From assembly GCA_903892355.1 (NCBI GenBank), contig CAITIE010000150.1, forward strand, positions 1-64,000: a stretch of 64,000 nt of DNA. The letters run 5' to 3'. The notes under the pieces are model-generated. The model did not search any database, had not been told where the DNA came from, and worked only from the letters and a program-made list of their open reading frames with translations. Position 1 is the first letter of the stretch. The number at the start of each line of letters is the position of its first letter. Below, piece after piece: positions 1-9,029 of this stretch. This stretch comes from an uncultured Pirellula sp. (GTDB taxonomy: Bacteria > Planctomycetota > Planctomycetia > Pirellulales > Pirellulaceae). The position numbers and the translations under genes are program-made.

Positions 1-1
1 C

Positions 2-1177
2 ATTCCTAACGGTTTTTCGCTGATGCAGCCAACCCGCATGGGAGCAATCCTGGCAACGCCCATCCTAAGCCTGCCCGCGCGACTACGAGTGCTCTCCGAG
101 GCTTTCGTCAAGCCAAAGACCGATAACGAGGACGAAAGCGTTGCATCGTTTGCCATTCGTAGGCTCGGAAAAGAGTGCTTCGAACGGCTCGTCGAACCCA
201 TCGTCGGTGGGATTTTCACAGCAAAGGCCGAGACGTTGAGTATGCAAGCTGCGATGCCTCAGTTTGTACGTATGGAGCAAGAATACGGCAGCTTGATCCG
301 GGCCGCCTTGGCAAAGCGGCGAAACGCATCCGCCGAAGGTCGATCCGCACGGGAAGCTTCCGGCGCACGCTACGACCAATTCGTCGCTCCGAAACGCGGA
401 ATGTCATGGTGGTTGGAGGAACTAGCCCGACCGCTGGGAGATCGTCTCCAGTTGCAGTTCACAGCAACATCGTTGCGTGAGTTGGCCTCCGGACAATGGG
501 AACTGACATGCCTCCATTCGGATCGTGGATGCGAACATATCGAAATCTACGATGCCGTTTGTTTAGCGATGCCCAGCTACCGTTCCGCAGAACTACTGTC
601 GCACCCCTACCCAAATGTTGCGATGCAACTCAATCGTATTCCATACGCCTCCTCCGCAATTGCAGTTTTGGCTCTAACGAGGGCAGAGGTCAAGCAAGAC
701 GCGTTTTGTTTTGGCTCGATATCCCCCTCCATCGAGCATCGAGATTGCTTGGCGATAAGTTTATCCAGCGAAAAGTATTCAGATCGCTGCCCAGACGATA
801 CCATCTTGGCGAGGGTGTTCATGGGGGGCGCCTTGCGACCAGACCTGTTGGAGCAGGATGACGAATCTTTGCTGAAGATCGCCAAACAAGAGGTGGCTGA
901 GCTTTTTGGTCCGCATTCGAAACCCAAATGGGAACGCGTGGTCCGTTGGGAACGCGCGATGCCTCAGTATTTGGTCGGGCATCTGAATCTAGTCCGAGAA
1001 ATACGCACTCAGGTCTCGCAGTTAGAAACGCTTGAGTTGACAAGCAATGCGTTTGATGGTGTGGGGATTCCTCAATGCGTACGAGGAGCCAAACAAGCCG
1101 CAGAACGATTGATCGACAAACTCCATCGTCGGTTGAAATTGAAACCTTTGAATTTGAATCCGAAAGTAGGCGATTAA
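2..1177 (+). CDS. hemG: protoporphyrinogen oxidase, C-terminal part (gene cut by window edge)
   Basis: FAD-dependent oxidation of protoporphyrinogen IX to protoporphyrin IX in heme synthesis (HemG/HemY family). The frame is open to the window edge, so the true start and the N-terminal FAD-binding GxGxxG lie outside; the ATG at 23 is internal. Visible signature: a stretch reading LVEPIVGGIFTAKAETLSM, followed by a 'P.F..ME.EYGSLIRA' segment, both typical of this family. Near the end 'MPQYLVGHL' and 'GVGIPQCVRGAKQAAERL' form the usual C-terminal FAD-contact region. The heme gene hemA lies about 28 kb away, so heme genes are scattered. The family assignment is firm; the symbol could equally be written hemY. 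Confidence 0.88.
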   Translation: MPNGFSLMQPTRMGAILATPILSLPARLRVLSEAFVKPKTDNEDESVASFAIRRLGKECFERLVEPIVGGIFTAKAETLSMQAAMPQFVRMEQEYGSLIRAALAKRRNASAEGRSAREASGARYDQFVAPKRGMSWWLEELARPLGDRLQLQFTATSLRELASGQWELTCLHSDRGCEHIEIYDAVCLAMPSYRSAELLSHPYPNVAMQLNRIPYASSAIAVLALTRAEVKQDAFCFGSISPSIEHRDCLAISLSSEKYSDRCPDDTILARVFMGGALRPDLLEQDDESLLKIAKQEVAELFGPHSKPKWERVVRWERAMPQYLVGHLNLVREIRTQVSQLETLELTSNAFDGVGIPQCVRGAKQAAERLIDKLHRRLKLKPLNLNPKVGD

Positions 1178-1204
1178 CCCAGATCGGTCGGTCACAACCT
1201 CACC

Positions 1205-1238
1205 AAATAAAACGAGCCTGCAGAAATCTGCAGGCTCG
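1205..1238 (-). terminator. intrinsic terminator of the DUF1559 gene
   Basis: Perfect 11-bp inverted repeat CGAGCCTGCAG (1213-1223) and CTGCAGGCTCG (1228-1238) with an AAAT loop. Read on the minus strand, the stem is followed by TTTTATTTGG, as in a rho-independent terminator. It lies about 60 bp past the stop of the minus-strand DUF1559 gene. The plus-strand hemG gene ends just before it, so it may work for both, but the T-run is on the minus side. Confidence 0.8.
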
Positions 1239-1299
1239 CCCATGTGGTTAGTGTTAGTCAGTTATCAGATCAGGTTAGTTTTGCGAAAATCAAACAGCT

Positions 1300-2466
<1,167 letters not shown>

Positions 2467-2916
2467 AAGAAACCCTTCGAAAAAAAATTTGAAAAGAACA
2501 CACGAACCACTACGTGGCGATGATTGCCTTTAACACTATCCGCCGGATGAATACCGAGCAATAGTGTGGCGTTATAACCGTTAAATTTTTCGGAAATTTT
2601 CCAAAGGGCGTGGTCCAATGGCACCCAAAACGCCCTTTTGAGGCAGGAAATCGTACCGTTAAACACATAGACCGGAATATTCCAGGCGGTATTTCACCCC
2701 GCAGGTTCGCCTTCCCCAAATGTCGGTCGCAACGGCTGGTGCGCCGAAGATTTTCTCCCTCTGGCTTCGCCGGTTTACCACTATTTTCCCCACACAGGGG
2801 ACCCCTATTGCTACTTGCTGCTGGCCGCTGCTGCCAAGCGAAGATGGGCCGAGCGAGCATGAGGGCCGAAAGTTGCCCAGTGCCGTGGCTGGCTGGCCGA
2901 TGCCATTTTCAAGCGA
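2467..2916. other. intergenic region, 450 bp
   Basis: It lies between two minus-strand genes and must carry the promoter of the DUF1559 gene. A TTATAA-like box is visible on the minus strand near 2573, but no well-spaced -35 box, so no promoter is called. Short AT-rich palindromic text (GGAAATTTTCC type) occurs near 2590-2600. Open frames here lack gene-like composition. Nothing else was recognised. Confidence 0.4.
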
Positions 2917-4596
2917 TCAAGGGGAGACGCGTTTCAAATCCAGTTCGTAAAACCACAAATCATCGTTCGGGACGTCGAGTTGGATTTGGTTAAACCTGCC
3001 TTGGGCGTCCGGCACAAAGTGTGCCGAACCTGTTTCGAACCAAGCGAACTGCTTTTGCCAGCGTATGGCAAAGGTGTCGTAGTGAAGATGCTCCAAATCG
3101 GCGACGAGCTCGGGATAAGGGAGTAATCGCAATCTCAGCTTGCCATCAACCACCTCGACTCGCGCATCACCGTACAAAGGGCATCGATAGTTCCCCGCGT
3201 AGCTTTCGAGCGGATGGCTGGGACGAGTATTCTCAGCAACCGGTGTCACCGATTTCTGAATCCGGGCTGCGAAATCGGCTCGGCCTTTCGCAAATACCCG
3301 AAATCCTTCCTCGCTCCAGTCGCGTGAGGTTCCCCCGAGAAACTGATCGACAGCATGGTAGGTTATCGAATTGCCTATGCTAGTCATGCTGTTGGTCAAT
3401 ACGACGACGCCTAAGTTCTTCTCGGGCACCATGAGCACTTCCGAGTACATTCCATCGTACCCACCGCTATGCCCAACCAACTTCACCCCACGGTAATCCG
3501 AAAGGGACCAACCAAGTCCATACGCACGGAAATGGGTACTGGGCATCCGAGCAGAACGTCCTTTGGAAATCGGGATGATGGTGTGAGGCTGCCACATTTC
3601 GTAGCTCACCCCTTCACTAAACAATGGCTTGCCTTCCTCAAGCTTCCCGTTTCGCAGTTGCATCCGCAACCATTGAGACATATCGGAGACGCTGGAGATT
3701 ACTCCTCCGGCGGCCGCCATCGAATCCCAGTTCATCCATTCGATTCCCTCCGAATGATCGATGTACGTCTTGTGAGGGGTCGCGACATTTTGCATTCCCA
3801 CCAGCGACGTTGTTGAAAGCCGAGTCCTCTCCATCTTTAATGGGTCTAAAATACGTTGCTGCACAAACTCAACCCAAGATTTTCCCGAAACCGTCGCGAT
3901 CACCTCCCCTGCAGCGAGATACATCAAGTTGGAATAACCGAATTGCGACCGAAATGGACTCTCTGGCTTCAGATGAACCGAACGTTCCAAAATCTCTCGC
4001 GGCGAATAGGGCGTCCCCCACCAAAGCAGGTCACCGCTAAACGTGCCCAATCCACTCCTGTGGCAGAGCAAATCCCGAACTCGCAAATCGTTGGAGGCCA
4101 GAGGATCCGAAAGTCGGAGCCACGGCAGTATTTTCTGCACTCGGTCATCCCACGTGAGCTTCCCTTCGTCCACCAGCATCGCCAGCGCCGCTGCCGTAAA
4201 CGCTTTGGAATTCGAGGCGATCGCAAACAGGGTGTCTTCATCTACTTTGTCGTCTCGACCTAGCTCCCGGACCCCAAAACCACGGCTCATCAGCACTTGA
4301 TCATCCTTGATAATCGCGACCGCCAAACCGGGAACCTCCCAGCTTTTTCTCGCATCCTCGATCCATGCCTCCAGCGTTTCGATGCTCGGTGGGGAATCTT
4401 TTTCCGTAGTGTTTTGCACGACGGTATCTTGCACGAGCGTTGCAACCGTCGACGCGTCCTGCCCCAAAACCACTTCGACCCTCGCCGAGCAACACAGCAT
4501 CAAAACCATGAATCCCCAAACGGCGAGACCCGCCAAGTTTCGCCGCATTACGACTGCGTTCTCCACCCATCTATGTGCCATCGTTGACCACCTCAT
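2917..4596 (-). CDS. secreted serine beta-lactamase-family hydrolase (class C / esterase type)
   Basis: Protein of about 559 residues in the beta-lactamase/transpeptidase-like fold. Catalytic motifs are in order: S-x-x-K (SNSK, Ser128, numbered from the ATG at 4596), Y-x-N (YSN, Tyr221), and HSGG (His376), which takes the place of KTG as in class C-like esterases and D-aminopeptidases. A C-terminal domain of about 110 residues follows. A hydrophobic leader, MRRNLAGLAVWGFMVLML, begins at an internal ATG at 4548; this may be the real start, since it gives a compact signal peptide ending near 'VVLGQ'. The frame is open up to 4704 but that extension is not protein-like. True beta-lactam hydrolysis is not implied; the substrate is unknown. 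Confidence 0.87.
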   Translation of the reverse strand: MRWSTMAHRWVENAVVMRRNLAGLAVWGFMVLMLCCSARVEVVLGQDASTVATLVQDTVVQNTTEKDSPPSIETLEAWIEDARKSWEVPGLAVAIIKDDQVLMSRGFGVRELGRDDKVDEDTLFAIASNSKAFTAAALAMLVDEGKLTWDDRVQKILPWLRLSDPLASNDLRVRDLLCHRSGLGTFSGDLLWWGTPYSPREILERSVHLKPESPFRSQFGYSNLMYLAAGEVIATVSGKSWVEFVQQRILDPLKMERTRLSTTSLVGMQNVATPHKTYIDHSEGIEWMNWDSMAAAGGVISSVSDMSQWLRMQLRNGKLEEGKPLFSEGVSYEMWQPHTIIPISKGRSARMPSTHFRAYGLGWSLSDYRGVKLVGHSGGYDGMYSEVLMVPEKNLGVVVLTNSMTSIGNSITYHAVDQFLGGTSRDWSEEGFRVFAKGRADFAARIQKSVTPVAENTRPSHPLESYAGNYRCPLYGDARVEVVDGKLRLRLLPYPELVADLEHLHYDTFAIRWQKQFAWFETGSAHFVPDAQGRFNQIQLDVPNDDLWFYELDLKRVSP

Positions 4597-4713
4597 CACG
4601 AATGATTTAAAGAATGATAATAATTCGACGCGTCCCCGACGAAGCACCACAAGATGGAGCTTGATCGCTCGGCAGAATCCCCAGCCTTCGCAATTTCGTT
4701 GCAAATTATTTCG

Positions 4714-5445
4714 CTAGTATCCTGAAGATGTCCCAGCGATCCGATTGGCCAACTCAATTCGGGGCAGACCCAGTTCGTCCCTTGCCGCGTCCATCATCTC
4801 ACTGGTACGGCTCGAACCGCACCGCGTCACCCCCAGCGATCGAACTTCCAAAAGCATCTTTAAATCGCGCACCCCTCCTGCCGCTTTAACTTGAACGTGA
4901 GGCGCAGCGTGTTGCCTCATCAGCTTCAGATCCTCGATCGTCGCACCCCCCTTGCCATATCCGGTGGAGGTTTTTACCCAATCCGCATTGAGCTCATTAC
5001 AAATCTGACAAAGCCGGATCTTGTGCTCGTCCTGCAAATAGCAGTTCTCAAAGATGACTTTTACCTTGCGTTTGGCAGCATGCGCGACTTCGATCACGGC
5101 GGAGATATCATCGCTCACATAAGCCCACTCACCGCTGAGTACTTGGCTGATGTTCACCACCATATCCAACTCTTCACAGCCATCCTCGATCGCCTGGACG
5201 GATTCCGCACGTTTGATGGTGGTGGTATGCCCGCCATGCGGAAAACCAATCGTTGTGGAGGGCTTCACCGCGGTGCCCGATAGAAGCTCTGCACATCGCT
5301 TCAAGTAGTAAGGCATGATGCAAACACTCGCGACATCATAAGCGATCGCTAGCCGTATCCCATCTTCGAGTTCTTTTGCGGTCATCGTCGGGATCAACAG
5401 CGAATGATCGATCATCTTTGCGACGTCGGTGTACGTGTAACTCAC
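4714..5445 (-). CDS. deoC: deoxyribose-phosphate aldolase
   Basis: Cleaves 2-deoxyribose-5-phosphate to acetaldehyde and glyceraldehyde-3-phosphate. The class I aldolase signature is clear: the Schiff-base Lys in DWVKTSTGYGKGG (Lys158), the second Lys in VKAAGGV (Lys187) and the ELDMVVN strand with Asp94. I prefer the GTG at 5445 because AAAGGG sits six bases upstream and the product begins just before the conserved 'YTYTDVAKMIDHSLL'; an ATG at 5520 would add 25 non-conserved residues. It is the last gene of the BMC operon, 148 bp after the dehydrogenase. Its acetaldehyde could feed the BMC aldehyde dehydrogenase. No encapsulation helix was seen. Confidence 0.92.
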   Translation of the reverse strand: MSYTYTDVAKMIDHSLLIPTMTAKELEDGIRLAIAYDVASVCIMPYYLKRCAELLSGTAVKPSTTIGFPHGGHTTTIKRAESVQAIEDGCEELDMVVNISQVLSGEWAYVSDDISAVIEVAHAAKRKVKVIFENCYLQDEHKIRLCQICNELNADWVKTSTGYGKGGATIEDLKLMRQHAAPHVQVKAAGGVRDLKMLLEVRSLGVTRCGSSRTSEMMDAARDELGLPRIELANRIAGTSSGY

Positions 5446-5593
5446 AGAAAGCCCTTTGCGATTAACAATCCAACTATCAGACCGCGGGCTACATCCACCG
5501 CGGCATTGCATGGGATTCATTGTGGCGATGGCTTGCGTGAATACAAGTCCATCGCCCCGTGCGCAAAAGATCTATTGCCTAGAGAGAAACGAA

Positions 5594-6532
5594 CTAGCCG
5601 ATTCGTTTGACAACCGTTTCGAGGGTCGGCTTGATGGCAGCAGCGCTCGCTTTAAGGCCTTGGATCTCGCGAGGCCAGAGGTCGATTTCGACCCTCCCGA
5701 CAGCCCCAGATCGCCCGACAACCGTCGGAACACTAATCGCAACATCGCGGATTCCATAACAGGCTCCATCCTGCACGGTGCTTACAGGCAGGATCCTGTT
5801 TTGGTCCAAGGCAATCGCGTGGATCACATCTCGAATGGCGATACCGACGGCAAAACCAGCTCCGCCCTTCTTCGAAATGCATTCCGCACCTGACCCCTTG
5901 GTTCGCGTAAAAATCTTCTCAGCGAGCTGGCTGTTCCATCCAGGGTACTTTTCGAGGGGCAGCGATCCGACCGTGGCACTCGACCACACAGGAACCATAC
6001 TGTCACCATGCTCACCGAGGATGATCGCTTTGGTTTGCGTCGGCGAAGTTTTCAAAGCATCAGAAATCAACGAACAGAAACGGATAGTATCAAGCTGTGT
6101 CCCCAGTCCGATGACTTGGGAAATGGGCAAGCCCAATTTCATCGCAGCAACCGAAGTCAAAATATCGACGGGGTTGGAAACCACCAAAACAATGGCGGAT
6201 TTTTTCAAACCCACTTTCTGCACTTCCGACAAAATCGAAACAAACAGGTCCGTGTTTCGGTTGATCAGATCGAGACGAGATTCGTCCGGTTTACGTCGAA
6301 GACCAGCGGTGATGCAAACGATGTCCGAGTCAGGTACATGCTCGTACCCACCCGAGGTCAACAATTGGTCTGCGATGCTGGGGGCTCCGTGCATCAAGTC
6401 CAAAGCGTGACCGGCTGCTAAGTTCGCATTCAGGTCGATCAGGGCGATCTCACGTACCAAACCTCCGCACTGGAGCGCGTACGCTGCACAGGATCCAACC
6501 AGACCACCACCGCCGATAATACTAACTTTCAT
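5594..6532 (-). CDS. lactate/malate dehydrogenase family, BMC-associated
   Basis: NAD-dependent 2-hydroxyacid dehydrogenase of 312 residues. A glycine-rich dinucleotide loop (GGGGLVGS, residues 7-14) and Asp33 begin the Rossmann fold. The catalytic set is complete: Arg86, Asn120, Asp148, Arg151 and His175 (in GEHGDSMVPVW). The substrate-specificity position before 'KP' in the mobile loop is Arg80, as in malate dehydrogenases, whereas lactate dehydrogenases have Gln; the name 'lactate dehydrogenase' is therefore doubtful. In this operon it may recycle NADH or act on a lactaldehyde-derived product. No encapsulation-type helix is visible, so it may lie outside the shell. It is 109 bp downstream of the aldolase gene. 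Confidence 0.9.
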   Translation of the reverse strand: MKVSIIGGGGLVGSCAAYALQCGGLVREIALIDLNANLAAGHALDLMHGAPSIADQLLTSGGYEHVPDSDIVCITAGLRRKPDESRLDLINRNTDLFVSILSEVQKVGLKKSAIVLVVSNPVDILTSVAAMKLGLPISQVIGLGTQLDTIRFCSLISDALKTSPTQTKAIILGEHGDSMVPVWSSATVGSLPLEKYPGWNSQLAEKIFTRTKGSGAECISKKGGAGFAVGIAIRDVIHAIALDQNRILPVSTVQDGACYGIRDVAISVPTVVGRSGAVGRVEIDLWPREIQGLKASAAAIKPTLETVVKRIG

Positions 6533-6601
6533 AAACTAAACTCGCTGTTTCAATGGATTCTTAAGAGATGAACTCTGTTGGTTCTTAACCTGCAACAATC
6601 C

Positions 6602-6618
6602 TGGCATTTCCGATGCCA
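6602..6618 (-). promoter_or_regulatory. intra-operon hairpin between aldolase and dehydrogenase genes
   Basis: TGGCAT (6602-6607) and ATGCCA (6613-6618) form a 6-bp stem with a 5-base loop, 23 bp past the aldolase stop. There is no T-run after it, so it is more likely an mRNA-stabilising or processing hairpin than a full terminator. It may tune dehydrogenase and deoC expression below that of the shell genes. Confidence 0.35.
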
Positions 6619-6641
6619 AGTTGATCAGGAGCACGAGAACA

Positions 6642-7592
6642 CTATTTCGATTGCAGCTCCCGCATAACCTGTGCGGTGATCAGCTTGACCAATTGCTCCA
6701 TGTCGACTCCGTCGGCGCTCGGTGCACTTCCCGAGGATGCAGCAACTGCCTGCTTCAGGACCGGTGGTGCTCCATTGGAGCCAGGGTTCTCGGAACCACC
6801 GCCGACCGTGGTTGCCGATGTCGTTGCCGCCGCTGGCATCGCAGGTGGGGCAGGGAACGCGCGCCGAGCCACTCCCGATTGCTTCCAGGAGTCTCTGAAA
6901 ATGTCGTTCGCGCAGATATCGCAATCCTTGTACTGCTCGGTATTGCGGGGGTCAGCCCATCCCCATTTTTGCTTGAGCGTCAACAGTTCCCGCTCTTGAT
7001 TTTCGTCGAAGTAGCTGACGTTCCCCAATTGCCGAGCCAGCATCAAGATTCGGCAATAGGCATCGAGAATCTCCGTCCACCAATACGCCTGCTCGACATC
7101 GACACCATAGCTGACCGTACCATGGTTCGCCAAAATGATCACATTCGACTTATCGACGAATGGCAACACCGTATCCGCGAACGCTTGACCGCCCGGGGTT
7201 TCATACCGAGTGATGGGCACATCCCCGAGGAAGACTTCGACTTCAGGAAGAACGCATTGGGGGATCGGTTCGCGAGCAACTGCAAAGGCGGTTGCATACG
7301 GCGGATGGCAGTGAACCACGCTCTTGATATCAGAGCGCTGCTTATAGATTTCCAAATGGAGCAACGCCTCGCTCGATCGCTTCTTGATCCCCGCAGTCTG
7401 CTTGCCCGTCATATCGATCGTGCAAATATCCTCCGGCTTTAGGAAGCCTTTGCTATGCATGGTCGGAGTGCAAAGCACTTCGTTCTCACCGATTCGGACA
7501 GTAATATTGCCATCGTTGGCAGCCGCGAAGCCTTTGTTGTAGAGCCTTCGGCCGATTTCACAGATGTCTTGCTTGATTTTATGCGCGTTCAT
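6642..7592 (-). CDS. class II aldolase (fuculose/rhamnulose-1-phosphate type) with C-terminal encapsulation peptide
   Basis: Zn-dependent aldolase of the AraD/FucA fold, 316 residues. Likely catalytic residues: Glu75 in SSEALLHLEIY, Zn ligands His94 and His96 in VVHCHPPYA, and His157 in LANHGTV. The expected reaction splits L-fuculose-1-P or L-rhamnulose-1-P into DHAP and L-lactaldehyde, as in planctomycetal BMCs. After the catalytic domain (to about residue 240) comes a low-complexity Pro/Ala/Ser/Gly linker and then an amphipathic helix, DMEQLVKLITAQVMREL (about 299-316), the mark of a BMC encapsulation peptide. Ten bases separate it from the upstream BMC-P gene. The exact sugar phosphate cannot be read from sequence. 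Confidence 0.92.
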   Translation of the reverse strand: MNAHKIKQDICEIGRRLYNKGFAAANDGNITVRIGENEVLCTPTMHSKGFLKPEDICTIDMTGKQTAGIKKRSSEALLHLEIYKQRSDIKSVVHCHPPYATAFAVAREPIPQCVLPEVEVFLGDVPITRYETPGGQAFADTVLPFVDKSNVIILANHGTVSYGVDVEQAYWWTEILDAYCRILMLARQLGNVSYFDENQERELLTLKQKWGWADPRNTEQYKDCDICANDIFRDSWKQSGVARRAFPAPPAMPAAATTSATTVGGGSENPGSNGAPPVLKQAVAASSGSAPSADGVDMEQLVKLITAQVMRELQSK

Positions 7593-7602
7593 GGAATCCT
7601 GA

Positions 7603-7902
7603 TTATCTGTCTTTCAAAAGTTCAGGGTGGATGTGAATTTCATCGATGATGGCCGAGTTGTAGGCATCGACCGGTTTTGCCGTGGGCCGGAACGGCTGAG
7701 CGGCCTCGGCTCCATCGCTCACCGCGATAAGAGATCCGACAGACGCTCCGAGATCGTCCCAGACGACCACAGAATCGGGTTCCGCGATCGACCCTCCCAC
7801 CAAGCTTTCGCCGATGGGTTCCGTCAATTTCAAAGTGCTACCCGTCATGCTCGGATGAGCACGATTCAAGGTAACTGTTCCGATGACTCGATATAGCTGC
7901 AT
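7603..7902 (-). CDS. BMC-P (EutN/CcmL) shell vertex protein, copy 1
   Basis: A 99-residue single-domain pentameric vertex protein that caps the corners of the compartment. It begins MQLYRVIGTVTLNRAHPSM and contains 'LVVW'-type strands and the 'GASVGSLIAVSDG' turn that replaces the usual GAGxGD..L...G. The start is the ATG at 7902: AGGA lies six bases upstream, and the frame further upstream overlaps the previous gene. Compared with the other two copies it has a longer C-terminal tail, 'DEIHIHPELLKDR'. It is one of three BMC-P genes in the operon; having three distinct copies is typical of the Planctomycetes/Verrucomicrobia BMC type. Confidence 0.92.
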   Translation of the reverse strand: MQLYRVIGTVTLNRAHPSMTGSTLKLTEPIGESLVGGSIAEPDSVVVWDDLGASVGSLIAVSDGAEAAQPFRPTAKPVDAYNSAIIDEIHIHPELLKDR

Positions 7903-7910
7903 GTTTTTTC

Positions 7911-8642
7911 CTACGACCTGGATCGCGAATGGTCCAGAAAGTGCCTGGCAATATTTGCAACTCCCGCGATATTCCAGCGTTTCGATGGAACGATCAGCAC
8001 ATTCGTCGGCACCTCGCGGAGTACATCCGGCAAATCGCTCCATTGACTCACGATGGCGGGTCGCAGCGCATCATCACGTGCAGCTTGCCATAACGCCGAA
8101 TGGGGCGCCGAGACGATCGCCATCGCGGTTGGATTGCCACTTCGAATCGCACGGGCTACGGATCGCATCGCCGCGGCATCATCCGCGTGCACAGCATCGA
8201 TCTGAGTCTGACGAGGGCATAGTTGTTTCTCGAGGCTCGCAATCCATGGCGAGGATCCTGCGATGAACAGGCGGCGCGGTTTGGAGGCTCCCTCTCCACC
8301 GTGACTGGCCAAAACAGCGCTGAGAGACTCCGACGTTGCCGCTTGAGGCTTATCGACATCTCTCGATGAAGTGCGAACGATTTCAATTCCCCGTTCGCGA
8401 CACCAATCGCGCGCCGATGGGGTTACGACCGATGACGAACGGATTTGTATTCTCTTTTCACTTGAGGGTAGCTTGAGTCGATGCAATGCGTCGACGCTAA
8501 CCACCGATGCGTCCAGCGTGATCGCAACATTTGCTGCGGGCACGGCGGTTCCGCTCGAAGAGAGTCCCGAAAGGTTTCGAAGCACCTCGCGGACGATCCG
8601 CTCAATCTCAGCAGGATTCACATTGGATGCGTTGAGGCTCAT
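7911..8642 (-). CDS. unrecognised BMC cargo-like protein; possible degenerate RpiB/LacAB-like domain
   Basis: A 243-residue protein of unknown function inside the BMC operon. Residues 9-24 (NPAEIERIVREVLRNL) match the encapsulation-type helix of PduL in the same operon almost position for position. Residues 74-88 read TPSARDWCRERGIEI, a short motif I associate with some Eut/Pdu proteins (uncertain). Residues 123-236 follow the strand-helix order of RpiB/LacAB isomerases, with 'AIVSAPHSALWQAARDDALRPAIV' and 'TNVLIVPSKRWNIAGVANIARHFL' resembling their C-terminal core, but the catalytic Cys loop is absent. The ATG at 8642 overlaps the stop of the upstream BMC-P gene (ATGA). An encapsulated isomerase-like or scaffold role is inference. 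Confidence 0.7.
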   Translation of the reverse strand: MSLNASNVNPAEIERIVREVLRNLSGLSSSGTAVPAANVAITLDASVVSVDALHRLKLPSSEKRIQIRSSSVVTPSARDWCRERGIEIVRTSSRDVDKPQAATSESLSAVLASHGGEGASKPRRLFIAGSSPWIASLEKQLCPRQTQIDAVHADDAAAMRSVARAIRSGNPTAMAIVSAPHSALWQAARDDALRPAIVSQWSDLPDVLREVPTNVLIVPSKRWNIAGVANIARHFLDHSRSRS

Positions 8643-8932
8643 GTGCGTCCTCCTCGACCGGGCTTTTCGGGTTCGTCGTCGATCAAGCCGAGCACCGCCC
8701 ATCGAATGGGGCTATTCTCCAAGCCATACAATTCCCGCACCGCACCACCGTCGCTGGTGATCATCACCATATCCCCCGCACCCGCACCGAGATGATCCAC
8801 CGCAAGCAACGGGGCGCCATCGCGAGAGCGTCGATCCGCAGCGAGCGGTTGGCACACGAGCAGCTTGAGATTATCCAAGCTGGGGTGCTTGACCGTCGAG
8901 ATCGCGTTACCGAGTACCAAGGCTGATTGCAT
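8639..8932 (-). CDS. BMC-P (EutN/CcmL) shell vertex protein, copy 2
   Basis: A 97-residue vertex protein. Family marks: the N-terminal strand 'ALVLGNAISTVKHPSLDNLKLLVCQPL', then 'LLAVDHLGAGAGDMVMITSDGGAVREL', the classical GAGxGD..L...G motif, and a final 'IRWAVLGLIDD' strand. The tail is short and basic. The ATG at 8932 is chosen over a TTG three codons upstream. Its stop overlaps the start of the next gene by 4 bp (ATGA), implying translational coupling to the RpiB-like protein. There is an 88-bp gap to the upstream aldehyde dehydrogenase. Confidence 0.93.
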   Translation of the reverse strand: MQSALVLGNAISTVKHPSLDNLKLLVCQPLAADRRSRDGAPLLAVDHLGAGAGDMVMITSDGGAVRELYGLENSPIRWAVLGLIDDEPEKPGRGGRT

Positions 8933-9029
8933 GAGGATCAATCGGTGAACAGGTTAAAACGGAGAATGGAACAAAGGATGCGGGTTAGATGCGAGAATAA
9001 CTATGGCGGGCAGAAGAACCCTGTTGGGC

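Noticed and set aside
4597-4704. Extended N-terminus of the beta-lactamase-family gene
   Set aside because: The 36 extra residues are unlike a leader, and better starts lie at 4596 and 4548.
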